Below, piece by piece: positions 17,165 through 24,765 of a DNA stretch of 64,000 bases; the stretch's first letter is position 1; each line of letters starts with the position of its first letter. The notes beneath the pieces are model-generated. The model worked only from the letters and a program-made list of their open reading frames with translations. It ran no database searches and was not told where the DNA came from. Source of the stretch: an uncultured Alphaproteobacteria bacterium (GTDB lineage: Bacteria > Pseudomonadota > Alphaproteobacteria > RF32 > CAG-239); NCBI GenBank assembly GCA_944391445.1, contig CALXTL010000011.1:1-64000 (forward strand), given 5' to 3'. The translations under genes were made by a program, and so were the position numbers.

Positions 17165-18278
17165 CTTTATCCTCCGCATGAACATTTTTGCGCGTAATTG
17201 CCAAAAGCATACCCATACCGACCGCCGTGGCAAACAGAGCCGACCCGCCGTAAGAAATAAACGGCAGCGCCATTCCCTTGGTCGGCGCAATATGCAAAGT
17301 CGAAGCCATATTAATAATTGCTTGCAGACCGAAGCTTGCCACCAACCCAGCCGAAGCCAGAATAATGAACAAATTGTTTTCTTTGCAAGATAAAAGCATC
17401 GTCCGGATAACTATGGCGGCAAACAACCCGACAATCAACAAACAAAAAATCATACCATATTCTTCTGCCGCCACGGCAAAGATAAAATCGGTATGAGCGT
17501 CGGGAATATGCAATTTGGCCACACCCTCGCCCGGTCCGACACCGAACAGACCGCCATTTTCAAACGCCGCCATTGCTTTTTTAACCTGATAGCTCAGCTC
17601 GGAAGAAAAAAGTTGCAAAATACGTGCCTGTGCATGCGGGAAAAAAGCATAAATACCGGCGGCGGCCGCCACACCGGCGCCAACAAGCATCCACACAAAC
17701 ATCATCGGCAACCCGGCCAAAAAAAGCTGAAAACACCAAATGGCGCTCACCACCACAAACATTCCGATGTCCGGCTGTGCCAACAGCAAAACCGAGGTCA
17801 GAAAATATAAAATCACCGATAAACTTTTTCCCGGAAAATCCTGATATTTTTTTCCGGCCTCAAACAACAATGCCGACACCATCACAAACAACGGCTTAAC
17901 AAATTCAGAAGGTTGCAATTGAAACCCTAAAATATAAATCCAGCGTGTTGCACCTTTGTTTTCAACGCCGAAGAACAAAGTAAACAACATTAAAAGCATG
18001 ATCAGCGCATAACCGCAAACGGCAATCCGGCGTATATTTCTGAGTGATAACATCGACAAAAACAACATTCCGCTCACGGCCAACGGCAAAAAAAGCAATT
18101 GTTTTTTCACAAAGTGGAAACTACCGTAACCAATACGGTTGGCCACCGACGGACTGGCCGAAAAAGTCAAAAACGCGCCAAAAATGATGATCATGGCAAA
18201 CATAACCAGCAGAGCCTTATCGACAGTCCACCACCAATTGGCAAAAACACTGCGGCTGTTTCTAGAAAAACTGATCAT
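17151..18278 (-). CDS. ftsW: SEDS-family lipid II polymerase FtsW
   Basis: This 375-residue membrane glycosyltransferase polymerises septal peptidoglycan with its cognate class B PBP. There are about ten hydrophobic segments, and the C-terminal SEDS signature GMALPFISYGGSALFATAVG is clear. The ATG at 18278 has a GAAGG Shine-Dalgarno and gives a normal length; the longer frame into mraY is not supported. The gene lies 14 bp after mraY, where murD normally sits. Confidence 0.95.
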   Translation of the reverse strand: MISFSRNSRSVFANWWWTVDKALLVMFAMIIIFGAFLTFSASPSVANRIGYGSFHFVKKQLLFLPLAVSGMLFLSMLSLRNIRRIAVCGYALIMLLMLFTLFFGVENKGATRWIYILGFQLQPSEFVKPLFVMVSALLFEAGKKYQDFPGKSLSVILYFLTSVLLLAQPDIGMFVVVSAIWCFQLFLAGLPMMFVWMLVGAGVAAAAGIYAFFPHAQARILQLFSSELSYQVKKAMAAFENGGLFGVGPGEGVAKLHIPDAHTDFIFAVAAEEYGMIFCLLIVGLFAAIVIRTMLLSCKENNLFIILASAGLVASFGLQAIINMASTLHIAPTKGMALPFISYGGSALFATAVGMGMLLAITRKNVHAEDKDEDY

Positions 18279-18292
18279 CTTTTTTCCTTCTC

Positions 18293-19351
18293 TTACAACG
18301 CGGCCAAACCAAACGCTCCCGCCGCCGCGGCAATAATCCAAAATCGCAGCACCACTCTTGTTTCCGGCCAGCCGCATTGTTCAAAATGATGATGTATCGG
18401 TGCCATTTTGAAAAAGCGTTTGCCTGTACGGCGGTACCAAAACACCTGAACCATAACAGAAACGGCTTCTGCCACAAACACAAGGCCAACAATCGCCAGC
18501 AAAATTTCTTGCTTCAGCATAACCGCAATTGTGCCAAGCAGACCACCAAGTGCCAAAGATCCCGTATCGCCCATAAAAACTTTTGCCGGCGCGGCATTAA
18601 ACCACAAAAAGCCGAGACATCCGCCAACAACGGCAGCGCAAACGACAGTCATCTCGCCGGCATGCGGCACCGCCGGCAAAGAATGTTCTCCAGCCGGAAA
18701 CAGGCCACTGACATAGGCCAAAACCATAAAAACCGCAAAAGCAATAATTGACAACCCCGAAGCCAGTCCGTCCAATCCATCACTCAAATTAACCGCATTT
18801 GAGCTGCCGACAATCACCACCATGGCAAACGGCACATAGAACCACCACAAATCGAAATACAGATTGTCAAAATAAGGAAAATTTAAAACAAACCTCTCTT
18901 CAGCCGGCATCAAAAACGAAATCACGCCGACCGCCGCCAAAGCTGTAGAGAACTGCAAAACGAGCTTCATCCTTGGCGTCATGGCATTAGCCGTTTGTTT
19001 GGTCACTTTGACATAATCATCAGCAAAACCGACAAAACCAAAAACCAGCAGCACGGTCAGCGCCACCCACAGCAAAGGGGCATCCCAAGCGCCGCATAGC
19101 AACACGGCGGCAACAACCGCACCCAGAATCAGCACCCCGCCCATGGTCGGCGTTCCCTGCTTAGTCAGCAAATGAGACTTTGGCCCGTCTGTACGAATAG
19201 GCTGCCCTTTGGACTGATGCGCATGTAACAGACGAATAACTCTGTCGCCACAGCAAAGCGCCAAAATCAAAGAAACAAAAAAGGCCGCAAAAGCGCGCGC
19301 ATAAACAGAGCTCAGACAATCCGGCAAAACATCAGACAAAGCATACAACAT
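18293..19351 (-). CDS. mraY: Phospho-N-acetylmuramoyl-pentapeptide transferase MraY
   Basis: This 352-residue integral membrane enzyme transfers phospho-MurNAc-pentapeptide to undecaprenyl phosphate to form lipid I. Conserved motifs are GTPTMGG, FADDYVKV, NLSDGLDGLASG, FMGDTGSLALGG and the histidine cluster PIHHHFEQCGW. The ATG at 19351 gives the typical MLYALSDVL start; a TTG three codons upstream is less likely. It is the first gene of the minus-strand wall/division cluster, with a plausible extended -10 promoter upstream. Confidence 0.97.
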   Translation of the reverse strand: MLYALSDVLPDCLSSVYARAFAAFFVSLILALCCGDRVIRLLHAHQSKGQPIRTDGPKSHLLTKQGTPTMGGVLILGAVVAAVLLCGAWDAPLLWVALTVLLVFGFVGFADDYVKVTKQTANAMTPRMKLVLQFSTALAAVGVISFLMPAEERFVLNFPYFDNLYFDLWWFYVPFAMVVIVGSSNAVNLSDGLDGLASGLSIIAFAVFMVLAYVSGLFPAGEHSLPAVPHAGEMTVVCAAVVGGCLGFLWFNAAPAKVFMGDTGSLALGGLLGTIAVMLKQEILLAIVGLVFVAEAVSVMVQVFWYRRTGKRFFKMAPIHHHFEQCGWPETRVVLRFWIIAAAAGAFGLAAL

Positions 19352-19384
19352 ATGAAACAATCCCGAAATTTTTGGTTTTCAAGT

Positions 19385-19393
19385 ATCATAACA
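19385..19393 (-). promoter_or_regulatory. Candidate extended -10 promoter of the mraY-ftsZ cluster
   Basis: On the minus strand TGTTATGAT forms an extended -10 (TGn-TATGAT), 33 nt upstream of the mraY ATG. The -35 region is AT-rich but poor, which is tolerated by extended -10 promoters. Confidence 0.4.
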
Positions 19394-19521
19394 CGGCAAA
19401 TCTAAATAAATATTAAAGAAAAACATTCTGAGCCAAATAAACATCATCCTTATTGCCCACCCCACACGGTCATGCTCAAACTTGACCCGGCTTCTTAAGG
19501 CACGCCGCCCCCACCGGCACG

Positions 19522-19625
19522 GTCATGTTCGGACTTGATCCGGACATCCAGGTCAAATGATGTAGCTATATTAATTTCCTGGATCCCCGGGTCTATTCTT
19601 CGCTTCGCTCAGGCCCGAGGATGAC
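19522..19625 (-). repeat. Dispersed 104-nt palindromic element, copy B
   Basis: This is copy A (30-133) in the opposite orientation, with about one difference over 104 nt. A second, related half extends leftward to about 19470 (ending in another GTCATGCTCAA block). It fills most of the gene-free stretch 19352-19660 between the divergent mraY and the Cys-rich gene. Confidence 0.85.
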
Positions 19626-19668
19626 ATAGAAAAAAGGACTTTTTGTCAAACCGGGGTATGATTATGTG

Positions 19669-19697
19669 TTGACATCATTGGCGAAATGAGCGATACT
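19669..19697 (+). promoter_or_regulatory. Promoter of Cys-rich gene 1
   Basis: TTGACA (19669-19674) and GATACT (19692-19697) are 17 nt apart. The whole upstream stretch to the start codon is conserved at the paralogous gene (20493-20521), including the Shine-Dalgarno block TAAAGGATGTCATGC. That conservation supports the call. Confidence 0.8.
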
Positions 19698-19747
19698 GAA
19701 TACAGAGCCTTGTGTCGTCATATTTCTTTTATAAAGGATGTCATGCG

Positions 19748-20428
19748 ATGAAAAACTATTATGTTATACCCTGTTTTATCTCCGCCGCGGCCGTTTGGGC
19801 TGCCGGCGGAGCTTTTGCCCAGCAATGTGTCCAGGCGCCGTCCTGCGCCGAGCTCGGTTTTACCGATTCTGTTTCTGATTGCGCCGATGACGGCATACTT
19901 TACTGCCCGTTTGACAAGTCAAAAGTCTTTTGCCGGAAAGTAAACACCATTCCTGAAACACCGAATACCGAAACACAATGCAAAGAATTGGGCTATATGC
20001 TTATAAATGGTGTAGACCCTGACACCGGCGCACCCCTTAAATTAGCTTGCTTTGTCGGCAAAGTATTGGAACTTTGTCCGTATAATAGTCTTTACGGCAA
20101 ATGTGTCGCCGGAGACGGTAGCGCTTGTGAAGACTTAGGCTTTACCAAAAATCCGACATGTCCGGCCGGACAAGGCAAAATTTATTGTATATACGACAAC
20201 AGTTACGCCAAATGTACGGGTCTGACAACAGACGGTTGCACCGTCGGATTTATAAATACACCGGAAAATTGTAATAGTTGTCCGAACGGAATCAAGCCAA
20301 ACGGTTACAAGTCTTCCAGTGGTGAGGTTTGCTACAGTTGTTGTGAGGCATCACCCTCGGGAATGGCAGCGTGCATATCATGTTTAACACAATGGCAGCC
20401 GACTATTGACTCCGAACTCATGAAATAA
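19748..20428 (+). CDS. Exported Cys-rich modular protein 1
   Basis: This 226-residue protein of unknown function has a signal peptide (about 1-25, cut after GGAFA). The mature part is built of Cys-rich modules: C-x-ELGFTDSVSDC...LYCPFDKSKVFCR, then C-x-ELGY...LCPYNSLYGKC, C-x-DLGFTKNPTC...IYCIYDNSYAKC, and a tail NTPENCNSCPNGI...CYSCC. The even, paired cysteine spacing suggests disulfide-stabilised repeats outside the cytoplasm. The next gene is a shorter paralogue with only the first and last modules. Start at 19748: Shine-Dalgarno AAAGGA upstream and agreement with the paralogue; a longer frame from 19712 is not supported. I do not recognise a named domain. Confidence 0.8.
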   Translation: MKNYYVIPCFISAAAVWAAGGAFAQQCVQAPSCAELGFTDSVSDCADDGILYCPFDKSKVFCRKVNTIPETPNTETQCKELGYMLINGVDPDTGAPLKLACFVGKVLELCPYNSLYGKCVAGDGSACEDLGFTKNPTCPAGQGKIYCIYDNSYAKCTGLTTDGCTVGFINTPENCNSCPNGIKPNGYKSSSGEVCYSCCEASPSGMAACISCLTQWQPTIDSELMK

Positions 20429-20492
20429 TACGGCATATTATTTCTGATACGCCTCGAAAATATCTTTTGTTGAAGCAAAATATGATTATGCG

Positions 20493-20521
20493 TTGACACA
20501 CTTTGTAAAATAAGCGATACT
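20493..20521 (+). promoter_or_regulatory. Promoter of Cys-rich gene 2
   Basis: TTGACA (20493-20498) and GATACT (20516-20521) with a 17-nt spacer are embedded in an upstream region nearly the same as that of the neighbouring paralogue. Confidence 0.8.
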
Positions 20522-20568
20522 AAATCTAGAGCCTTGTTTCATCATATTTTTATAAAGGATGTCATGCA

Positions 20569-20946
20569 ATGAACTACAATTATTTCATATCCTGCTTTGT
20601 CTCCGCCGCAGTCATTCTGACAGCTGGTAATGCTTTTGCTGAAGATTGCTCTCAAACCATGTCCTGCACAGAACTCGGCTATACCGATTCTATTTCTGAT
20701 TGTGCCAATGGCAGCGCGCTTTATTGTCCGTTTGACAAAACAAAAGTTTTTTGCCGGGAAATAAAAGAATTGGAGCCGCTTGATTGTGGAAGCTACGGAT
20801 TTTCAGAAAATACACCGGAAAACTGTGGTAATTGTGCTTATGGAATAACGATCTTTGGCTCCCCGGTTGATGGACGATACTGCTACAGATGTTGCACATC
20901 AATAGATGCGGCAAAAGGTGAAAAATGCATACCTTGTGCGGAATAA
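20569..20946 (+). CDS. Exported Cys-rich modular protein 2
   Basis: This 125-residue protein has a signal peptide (about 1-24, ending GNAFA) followed by a module C-x-ELGYTDSISDC...LYCPFDKTKVFCR and the tail NTPENCGNCAYGI...CYRCC. It equals the first plus last modules of its upstream paralogue, so the pair arose by tandem duplication followed by loss or gain of the two middle modules. Function unknown. The promoter is duplicated as well. Confidence 0.8.
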   Translation: MNYNYFISCFVSAAVILTAGNAFAEDCSQTMSCTELGYTDSISDCANGSALYCPFDKTKVFCREIKELEPLDCGSYGFSENTPENCGNCAYGITIFGSPVDGRYCYRCCTSIDAAKGEKCIPCAE

Positions 20947-21041
20947 CCTTTCCCGGCTATCATATTTTGCGCATCCGTTTCACCTAGCCATACTTAAACT
21001 TGCTCCGGACATCCTTCAGGGCAAGTTACTTTGCCAGCATG

Positions 21042-21115
21042 GTCATGCTCAAGCTTGATCCGGACATCCGGGGCAAACGATATAACTTTATTGCCTCCCG
21101 ATATCTCCGGATCCG
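21042..21115 (-). repeat. Degenerate copy of the palindromic element
   Basis: This stretch (with a fragment at about 20990-21030) resembles copy B, keeping GTCATGCTCAAGCTTGATCC and GGACATCC, but the second arm has diverged. It occupies the gap between the Cys-rich gene and fliE, which is otherwise gene-free. Confidence 0.5.
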
Positions 21116-21149
21116 TTTCTCGCCGGCATTTTGAACTGGAAATAAAAAA

Positions 21150-21173
21150 AGAACTCGCCCAAACACGAGTTCT
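21150..21173 (-). terminator. Terminator of flgB-flgC-fliE
   Basis: An 8-bp stem AGAACTCG (21150-21157) / CGAGTTCT (21166-21173) is followed on the minus strand by a T run (A tract 21144-21150), 25 bp past the fliE stop. Confidence 0.8.
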
Positions 21174-21197
21174 GAAAAAAGAAAAATATACCAAATA

Positions 21198-21524
21198 CTA
21201 AATCGGCATTTGCATAATCGTGTTATAAGCTCTGATCGCTGTATCCCGCACGGCAACAACCGTTTCCAACGCCACTTCGGCATTAGACACAGCCAAAACG
21301 ACATCTTGAATATCCGCCTTACCCTGCATACCGGCAATTGAAGTTACTTCTGCCTGTTTGTGTAAATTGACAACATCCTCGGCAGCGGCCTTGACCATAT
21401 CGCCAAAACCCTGTGGCTGCGGTTGCTCAACTCCGGCGGCGGCGGCCATCTTTTGCTCTCCGGCATTAATCCGGCTCAAAGCCTGCTGATATGCGCTCAA
21501 TGCGTTGGAAACATTACTGATCAT
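21198..21524 (-). CDS. fliE: Flagellar hook-basal body protein FliE
   Basis: This 108-residue protein links the MS ring to the rod. The C-terminal region AEVALETVVAVRDTAIRAYNTIMQMPI is the family signature, and the size is normal. It is the last gene of flgB-flgC-fliE, 13 bp after flgC, and is followed by a terminator. Confidence 0.95.
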   Translation of the reverse strand: MISNVSNALSAYQQALSRINAGEQKMAAAAGVEQPQPQGFGDMVKAAAEDVVNLHKQAEVTSIAGMQGKADIQDVVLAVSNAEVALETVVAVRDTAIRAYNTIMQMPI

Positions 21525-21537
21525 CTCTCATCCCCTC

Positions 21538-21951
21538 TTACTTCAAGATATCCAGCGCGGCCGAGCTCATCTCACGCGCGGTTCGCATCATGTTCAAATT
21601 AGCATCATAAGCCCGCTGCGCCTCTTTCATATCCATCATCTCAATCAATGGATTCACATTTGGCAGCAGGACATAGCCGTTGGCATCTGCCCCTGGATTG
21701 CCCGGTTCATATTTTTGTTGAAAAGCCGAATTATCTTTTTGAATCTTATTAACCCGCACCATCTGTGCGCCGGTTTCCTGATCCACATAGTTTTGAAAAC
21801 TCACCACTTGCCGACGATACGGCTCACCGCCCGGCACATCCGAAACAGAGTCGGCATTAGCCATATTTTGGGATATGACTTTCAGGCGCTCTGCCTGAAC
21901 TCTCATCCCTGAAGCAGCAATATCTGCGCTGACTGACAGATTATTCGGCAT
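21538..21951 (-). CDS. flgC: Flagellar proximal rod protein FlgC
   Basis: This 137-residue rod protein has the N-terminal rod motif SGMRVQAERLKVISQNMANAD and the C-terminal helix MMDMKEAQRAYDANLNMMRTA. It assembles with FlgB, FlgF and FliE into the proximal rod after export through the FliPQR/FlhB gate. It lies 11 bp after flgB. Confidence 0.96.
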   Translation of the reverse strand: MPNNLSVSADIAASGMRVQAERLKVISQNMANADSVSDVPGGEPYRRQVVSFQNYVDQETGAQMVRVNKIQKDNSAFQQKYEPGNPGADANGYVLLPNVNPLIEMMDMKEAQRAYDANLNMMRTAREMSSAALDILK

Positions 21952-21962
21952 CTCTTTCCCCC

Positions 21963-22358
21963 CTAGACGCTGATTTTGGTACTTGCTGTTTGCAACAACG
22001 TTTTATATTTATTCAAAATAGTAATTGTTTTCTTATATTCGCTGCTGGCTTTGCTGGCCTGATTCATTTGCTCTTCCAGAATAACCCCGTTACCGTCAAT
22101 CGTCAGCGCCGCTGACGGATTCGGCGTATAAACGCGCACATCATTATCCGAATGCAGCGCAATATGTCGCGGATTGGTCGTTTTCAGCGCCACCGAAGAG
22201 AAATATCCGGCGTCGGAAGAAGGCTCCGCCACCGCGCGCGCCAGATACCCAGGCGTATTGACATTGGCAATATTTTCGGCAATAACTTTTTGCTTTGCCG
22301 TCAAATACTGCATATTCCTGCTGGCTGCGTCAAAAACCGAAAGATTCTTAAAATCCAT
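21963..22358 (-). CDS. flgB: Flagellar proximal rod protein FlgB
   Basis: This 131-residue rod protein has the N-terminal motif YLTAKQKVIAENIANVNTPGYLARA and a C-terminal helix typical of rod proteins. The ATG at 22358 has a GGAG Shine-Dalgarno and gives the family length; an in-frame start further upstream would lie in the promoter region. It is preceded by a sigma-54-type promoter and an inverted repeat. Confidence 0.94.
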   Translation of the reverse strand: MDFKNLSVFDAASRNMQYLTAKQKVIAENIANVNTPGYLARAVAEPSSDAGYFSSVALKTTNPRHIALHSDNDVRVYTPNPSAALTIDGNGVILEEQMNQASKASSEYKKTITILNKYKTLLQTASTKISV

Positions 22359-22380
22359 TTCTTTCAAACTCCCCGTGGCG

Positions 22381-22402
22381 ATCGTATATCCCCATATACG
22401 AT
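22381..22402. promoter_or_regulatory. Perfect 9-bp inverted repeat at the flgB transcription start region
   Basis: ATCGTATAT (22381-22389) and ATATACGAT (22394-22402) flank CCCC. The repeat begins just downstream of the sigma-54 -12 element, so it covers the predicted +1 and early leader. It may be an operator or an RNA hairpin in the leader. Confidence 0.55.
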
Positions 22403-22407
22403 AAACA

Positions 22408-22423
22408 TGCAAAATCTATGCCA
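22408..22423 (-). promoter_or_regulatory. Sigma-54-type promoter of flgB-flgC-fliE
   Basis: On the minus strand TGGCATAGATTTTGCA matches the consensus TGGCAC-N5-TTGCW with the required GG-to-GC spacing. It lies 50 nt upstream of the flgB ATG. Sigma-54 control of basal-body genes is known in Caulobacter, which supports the call. Confidence 0.7.
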
Positions 22424-22434
22424 AACAAAACCCC

Positions 22435-22463
22435 TTGCTAATTCAACCAACCGCCATTAAAAT
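22435..22463 (+). promoter_or_regulatory. Sigma-70-type promoter of the FlhB-like gene
   Basis: TTGCTA (22435-22440) and TAAAAT (22458-22463) are separated by 17 nt, with the start codon 30 nt downstream of the -10. It diverges from the flgB promoter. Confidence 0.6.
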
Positions 22464-22493
22464 AAAGCAGATGTCATCAACCGGGTCATTAAC

Positions 22494-22817
22494 ATGTCTG
22501 ATCAGAATAATAGCAGAAAACCTATACAAAACAACCAAACGGATGCTTTTTCCACAGATAATAGCAGCTATGCCGTCGCGCTCGAATATGATTCGCAAAA
22601 GCATAATGCCCCGATTGTCTCCGCCAAAGGGCAAGGTGAAATAGCGCAAAAAATCATCCGGCTGGCGCTGGATAACAACATCGAAATCCGCCAAGACGCC
22701 GATCTGGTGCAAATTCTGCGCGCGGTTGATATCAATGAAGAAATTCCGATAGAAGCTTTTGCCGCCGTTGCCGAAATCATTTCTTATATTTATCAGCAGA
22801 ACAACAAAGCTCTGTAG
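22494..22817 (+). CDS. FlhB C-terminal-domain homologue (FhlB type)
   Basis: This 107-residue protein matches only the cytoplasmic C-terminal domain of FlhB: NSSYAVALEYDSQ, IVSAKGQGEIAQKI and a tail like that of FlhB. The autocleavage NPTH motif is absent (NSSY in its place), and there are no transmembrane helices. Such stand-alone FhlB proteins can replace the cleaved FlhB C-domain or modulate export switching in other bacteria; the role here is inferred. It is transcribed away from flgB. Confidence 0.82.
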   Translation: MSDQNNSRKPIQNNQTDAFSTDNSSYAVALEYDSQKHNAPIVSAKGQGEIAQKIIRLALDNNIEIRQDADLVQILRAVDINEEIPIEAFAAVAEIISYIYQQNNKAL

Positions 22818-22832
22818 ACATCAGCCCAAATT

Positions 22833-24056
22833 TCAGCATCCGAGCGTATTTTTTTCAAGAATACAAACAAAAAAACCGTCCGTTCCGGTTGTAAGCGGCG
22901 ACAAACGCAGCATGTTTTCGCTTTTATGCGGATATGGCGTTTCAATATACTTTTCCCACACTTTGCGGATATTAACAAAATGAAATTCCGGATGCCCGGC
23001 CAAAAAACGATCAATCACATGCTCATTTTCATCGGCAAGCACCGAACAGGTCATATAAATCAGCCGGCCGCCGTTTTTGGTTTTTTCCGCACCGATATGA
23101 AGAATCTCCTGCTGCACACGCACCAACTCAAGCAGTTTTTTCTCATTCAGCCGGAATTTGGCATCAGGACTGCGTCGCCAGGTCCCTGTTCCCGAACATG
23201 GCGCATCAATGATAAAACGGTCAAAATCTTTATCGCTGTCGGCAATAATATCTGTCAGTTCAATATTGCGAACCCCGAGCCGCAACAACCGGGGTTTAAT
23301 TTTGTCAAGCCGCTTGGCATTACTGTCATAAGCCAGAATTTTGCCCTGATTACCGAGCAAATGCGCCAAAGCCAGACTTTTACCGCCTGCGCCGCAACAA
23401 TAATCAATAATCTTATGTGTCGGCCGCACATCGCACAAAATAGCCGCTAATTGTGATGCTTCATCCTGGACATCAATCCAGCCGTCCTGATAAGTCATGC
23501 AATTGGCCAGATTGACACGCTGCGCCGACTTCACCCCAAGCGGCGAATAAACCGTTGGTTCAACATCCAGCCCTTCTTGGCGCAATCGGCACAAAACTTC
23601 GTCGCGGCTGTGGTTATGCGCGCGAAAGTTCACCATAGCCGGACGATTCAATGCCTTGCAAAATTCCAGATTCTTGATTTTGGCAAACAGCCATTCCGGG
23701 CATTCAGCTTCGACAAAAGCCGGATAAGGCTGCGTGTTTTCTTTGGCCAGACGGGATCTTTCTTCCTCCTGCAGTGGCGCAAGGCCATAAGGAGAACCGT
23801 CAAACACCTCATCAAGTTTATCCCGGGCCGCCTGCAGCAAAATCTGCCGCGGCGCCGCCGATTCCGCGTCAAAGCTCAGCTTCATCCGGTTGCGAATAAG
23901 TTCCCAGACCATGTCGGTAATAAAACGGCGATCTTTGGCACCGATATATTTGCGTGCGCGCAAATATTCGTTTATAACTGCATCGGCCGGCTTTTCATCT
24001 TTGAATATTTCGCTGATCAGCTCCAACACAGCCTGATAGCGCGCCCCGCTCTGCAT
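22833..24056 (-). CDS. rsmB: 16S rRNA (cytosine-967-C5)-methyltransferase RsmB/Sun family
   Basis: This 407-residue SAM-dependent methyltransferase has an N-terminal NusB-like helical region and a NOL1/NOP2/Sun catalytic domain. The SAM-binding site is around IDYCCGAGGKSLALA, and both cysteines needed for m5C chemistry are present, in DAPCSGTGTWRR and MTCSVLADENEHV. The ATG at 24056 has an AGGAGG Shine-Dalgarno just inside the end of rlmE and starts 4 bp after it. Target position is assigned by family. Confidence 0.9.
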   Translation of the reverse strand: MQSGARYQAVLELISEIFKDEKPADAVINEYLRARKYIGAKDRRFITDMVWELIRNRMKLSFDAESAAPRQILLQAARDKLDEVFDGSPYGLAPLQEEERSRLAKENTQPYPAFVEAECPEWLFAKIKNLEFCKALNRPAMVNFRAHNHSRDEVLCRLRQEGLDVEPTVYSPLGVKSAQRVNLANCMTYQDGWIDVQDEASQLAAILCDVRPTHKIIDYCCGAGGKSLALAHLLGNQGKILAYDSNAKRLDKIKPRLLRLGVRNIELTDIIADSDKDFDRFIIDAPCSGTGTWRRSPDAKFRLNEKKLLELVRVQQEILHIGAEKTKNGGRLIYMTCSVLADENEHVIDRFLAGHPEFHFVNIRKVWEKYIETPYPHKSENMLRLSPLTTGTDGFFVCILEKNTLGC

Positions 24057-24060
24057 CCGC

Positions 24061-24765
24061 TCATGCCTCCTTTTTGCCTTTTCGATACCCCAGACAAACC
24101 AGATATGTCTCAGGCGAACTCTGCCGGCTGGCATCAGGCTTGAAATGGACAACTTTGGCAAAATTTCTTTTGGCGTCAGCAAGCAACATCCCTTCGGCAC
24201 CTCCTTGAAAAACCTTGGCAATAAAAAGACCCCCAGGCGCCAGCACCTCTTTGGCAAAATCATAGGCCGCCTCAACCAAAGCAATGGTGCGCAAATGATC
24301 CGTCTGCTGATGCCCGGTGGTGTTGGCCGCCATATCACTCATCACGATATCCGGCTCGCCTTTAAGCAGCTCTTTCAATTTTTGCGGAGCTTCCGGCGCC
24401 GTAAAATCCTGACAAATAAGCACAGCGCCGTCAATAGGTTTGGTTTCCAGAATATCAATACCCACAACCTGGCCGCTGCCTTTGTTGCGAGCCACGGCCA
24501 CCTGCGTCCAGCCGCCCGGAGCGCAGCCAAGATCAACAATGGTTTTTCCTTTACCCAAAAACTTAAATTTTTCATCCAGTTGAATCAGCTTAAAAGCCGC
24601 CCGCGACCGATACCCCTGCCTTTGCGCCTCAGCCACATACGGATCATTCAACTGCCGAGCCAGCCATTGATTGGAAGATTTCTTTTTATACTTCGACGTC
24701 TTGACCCTAACACTCAGATTATGGCGTCCGGTAATTTCTTTTGCCGATTTGGTTAATTTTTTCAT
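24061..24765 (-). CDS. rlmE: 23S rRNA (uridine-2552-2'-O)-methyltransferase RlmE (FtsJ/RrmJ)
   Basis: This 234-residue enzyme methylates the ribosomal A-loop. It shows the FtsJ start YRSRAAFKLIQLDEKF, the SAM motif TIVDLGCAPGGWTQVA, and the catalytic region with DIVMSDMAANTTGHQ and IAKVFQGG. The N-terminus is long and basic, common in Alphaproteobacteria. The ATG at 24765 is chosen over a GTG 16 codons upstream; both lie inside the end of the preceding ppx/gppA gene, so the genes overlap. Confidence 0.93.
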   Translation of the reverse strand: MKKLTKSAKEITGRHNLSVRVKTSKYKKKSSNQWLARQLNDPYVAEAQRQGYRSRAAFKLIQLDEKFKFLGKGKTIVDLGCAPGGWTQVAVARNKGSGQVVGIDILETKPIDGAVLICQDFTAPEAPQKLKELLKGEPDIVMSDMAANTTGHQQTDHLRTIALVEAAYDFAKEVLAPGGLFIAKVFQGGAEGMLLADAKRNFAKVVHFKPDASRQSSPETYLVCLGYRKGKKEA

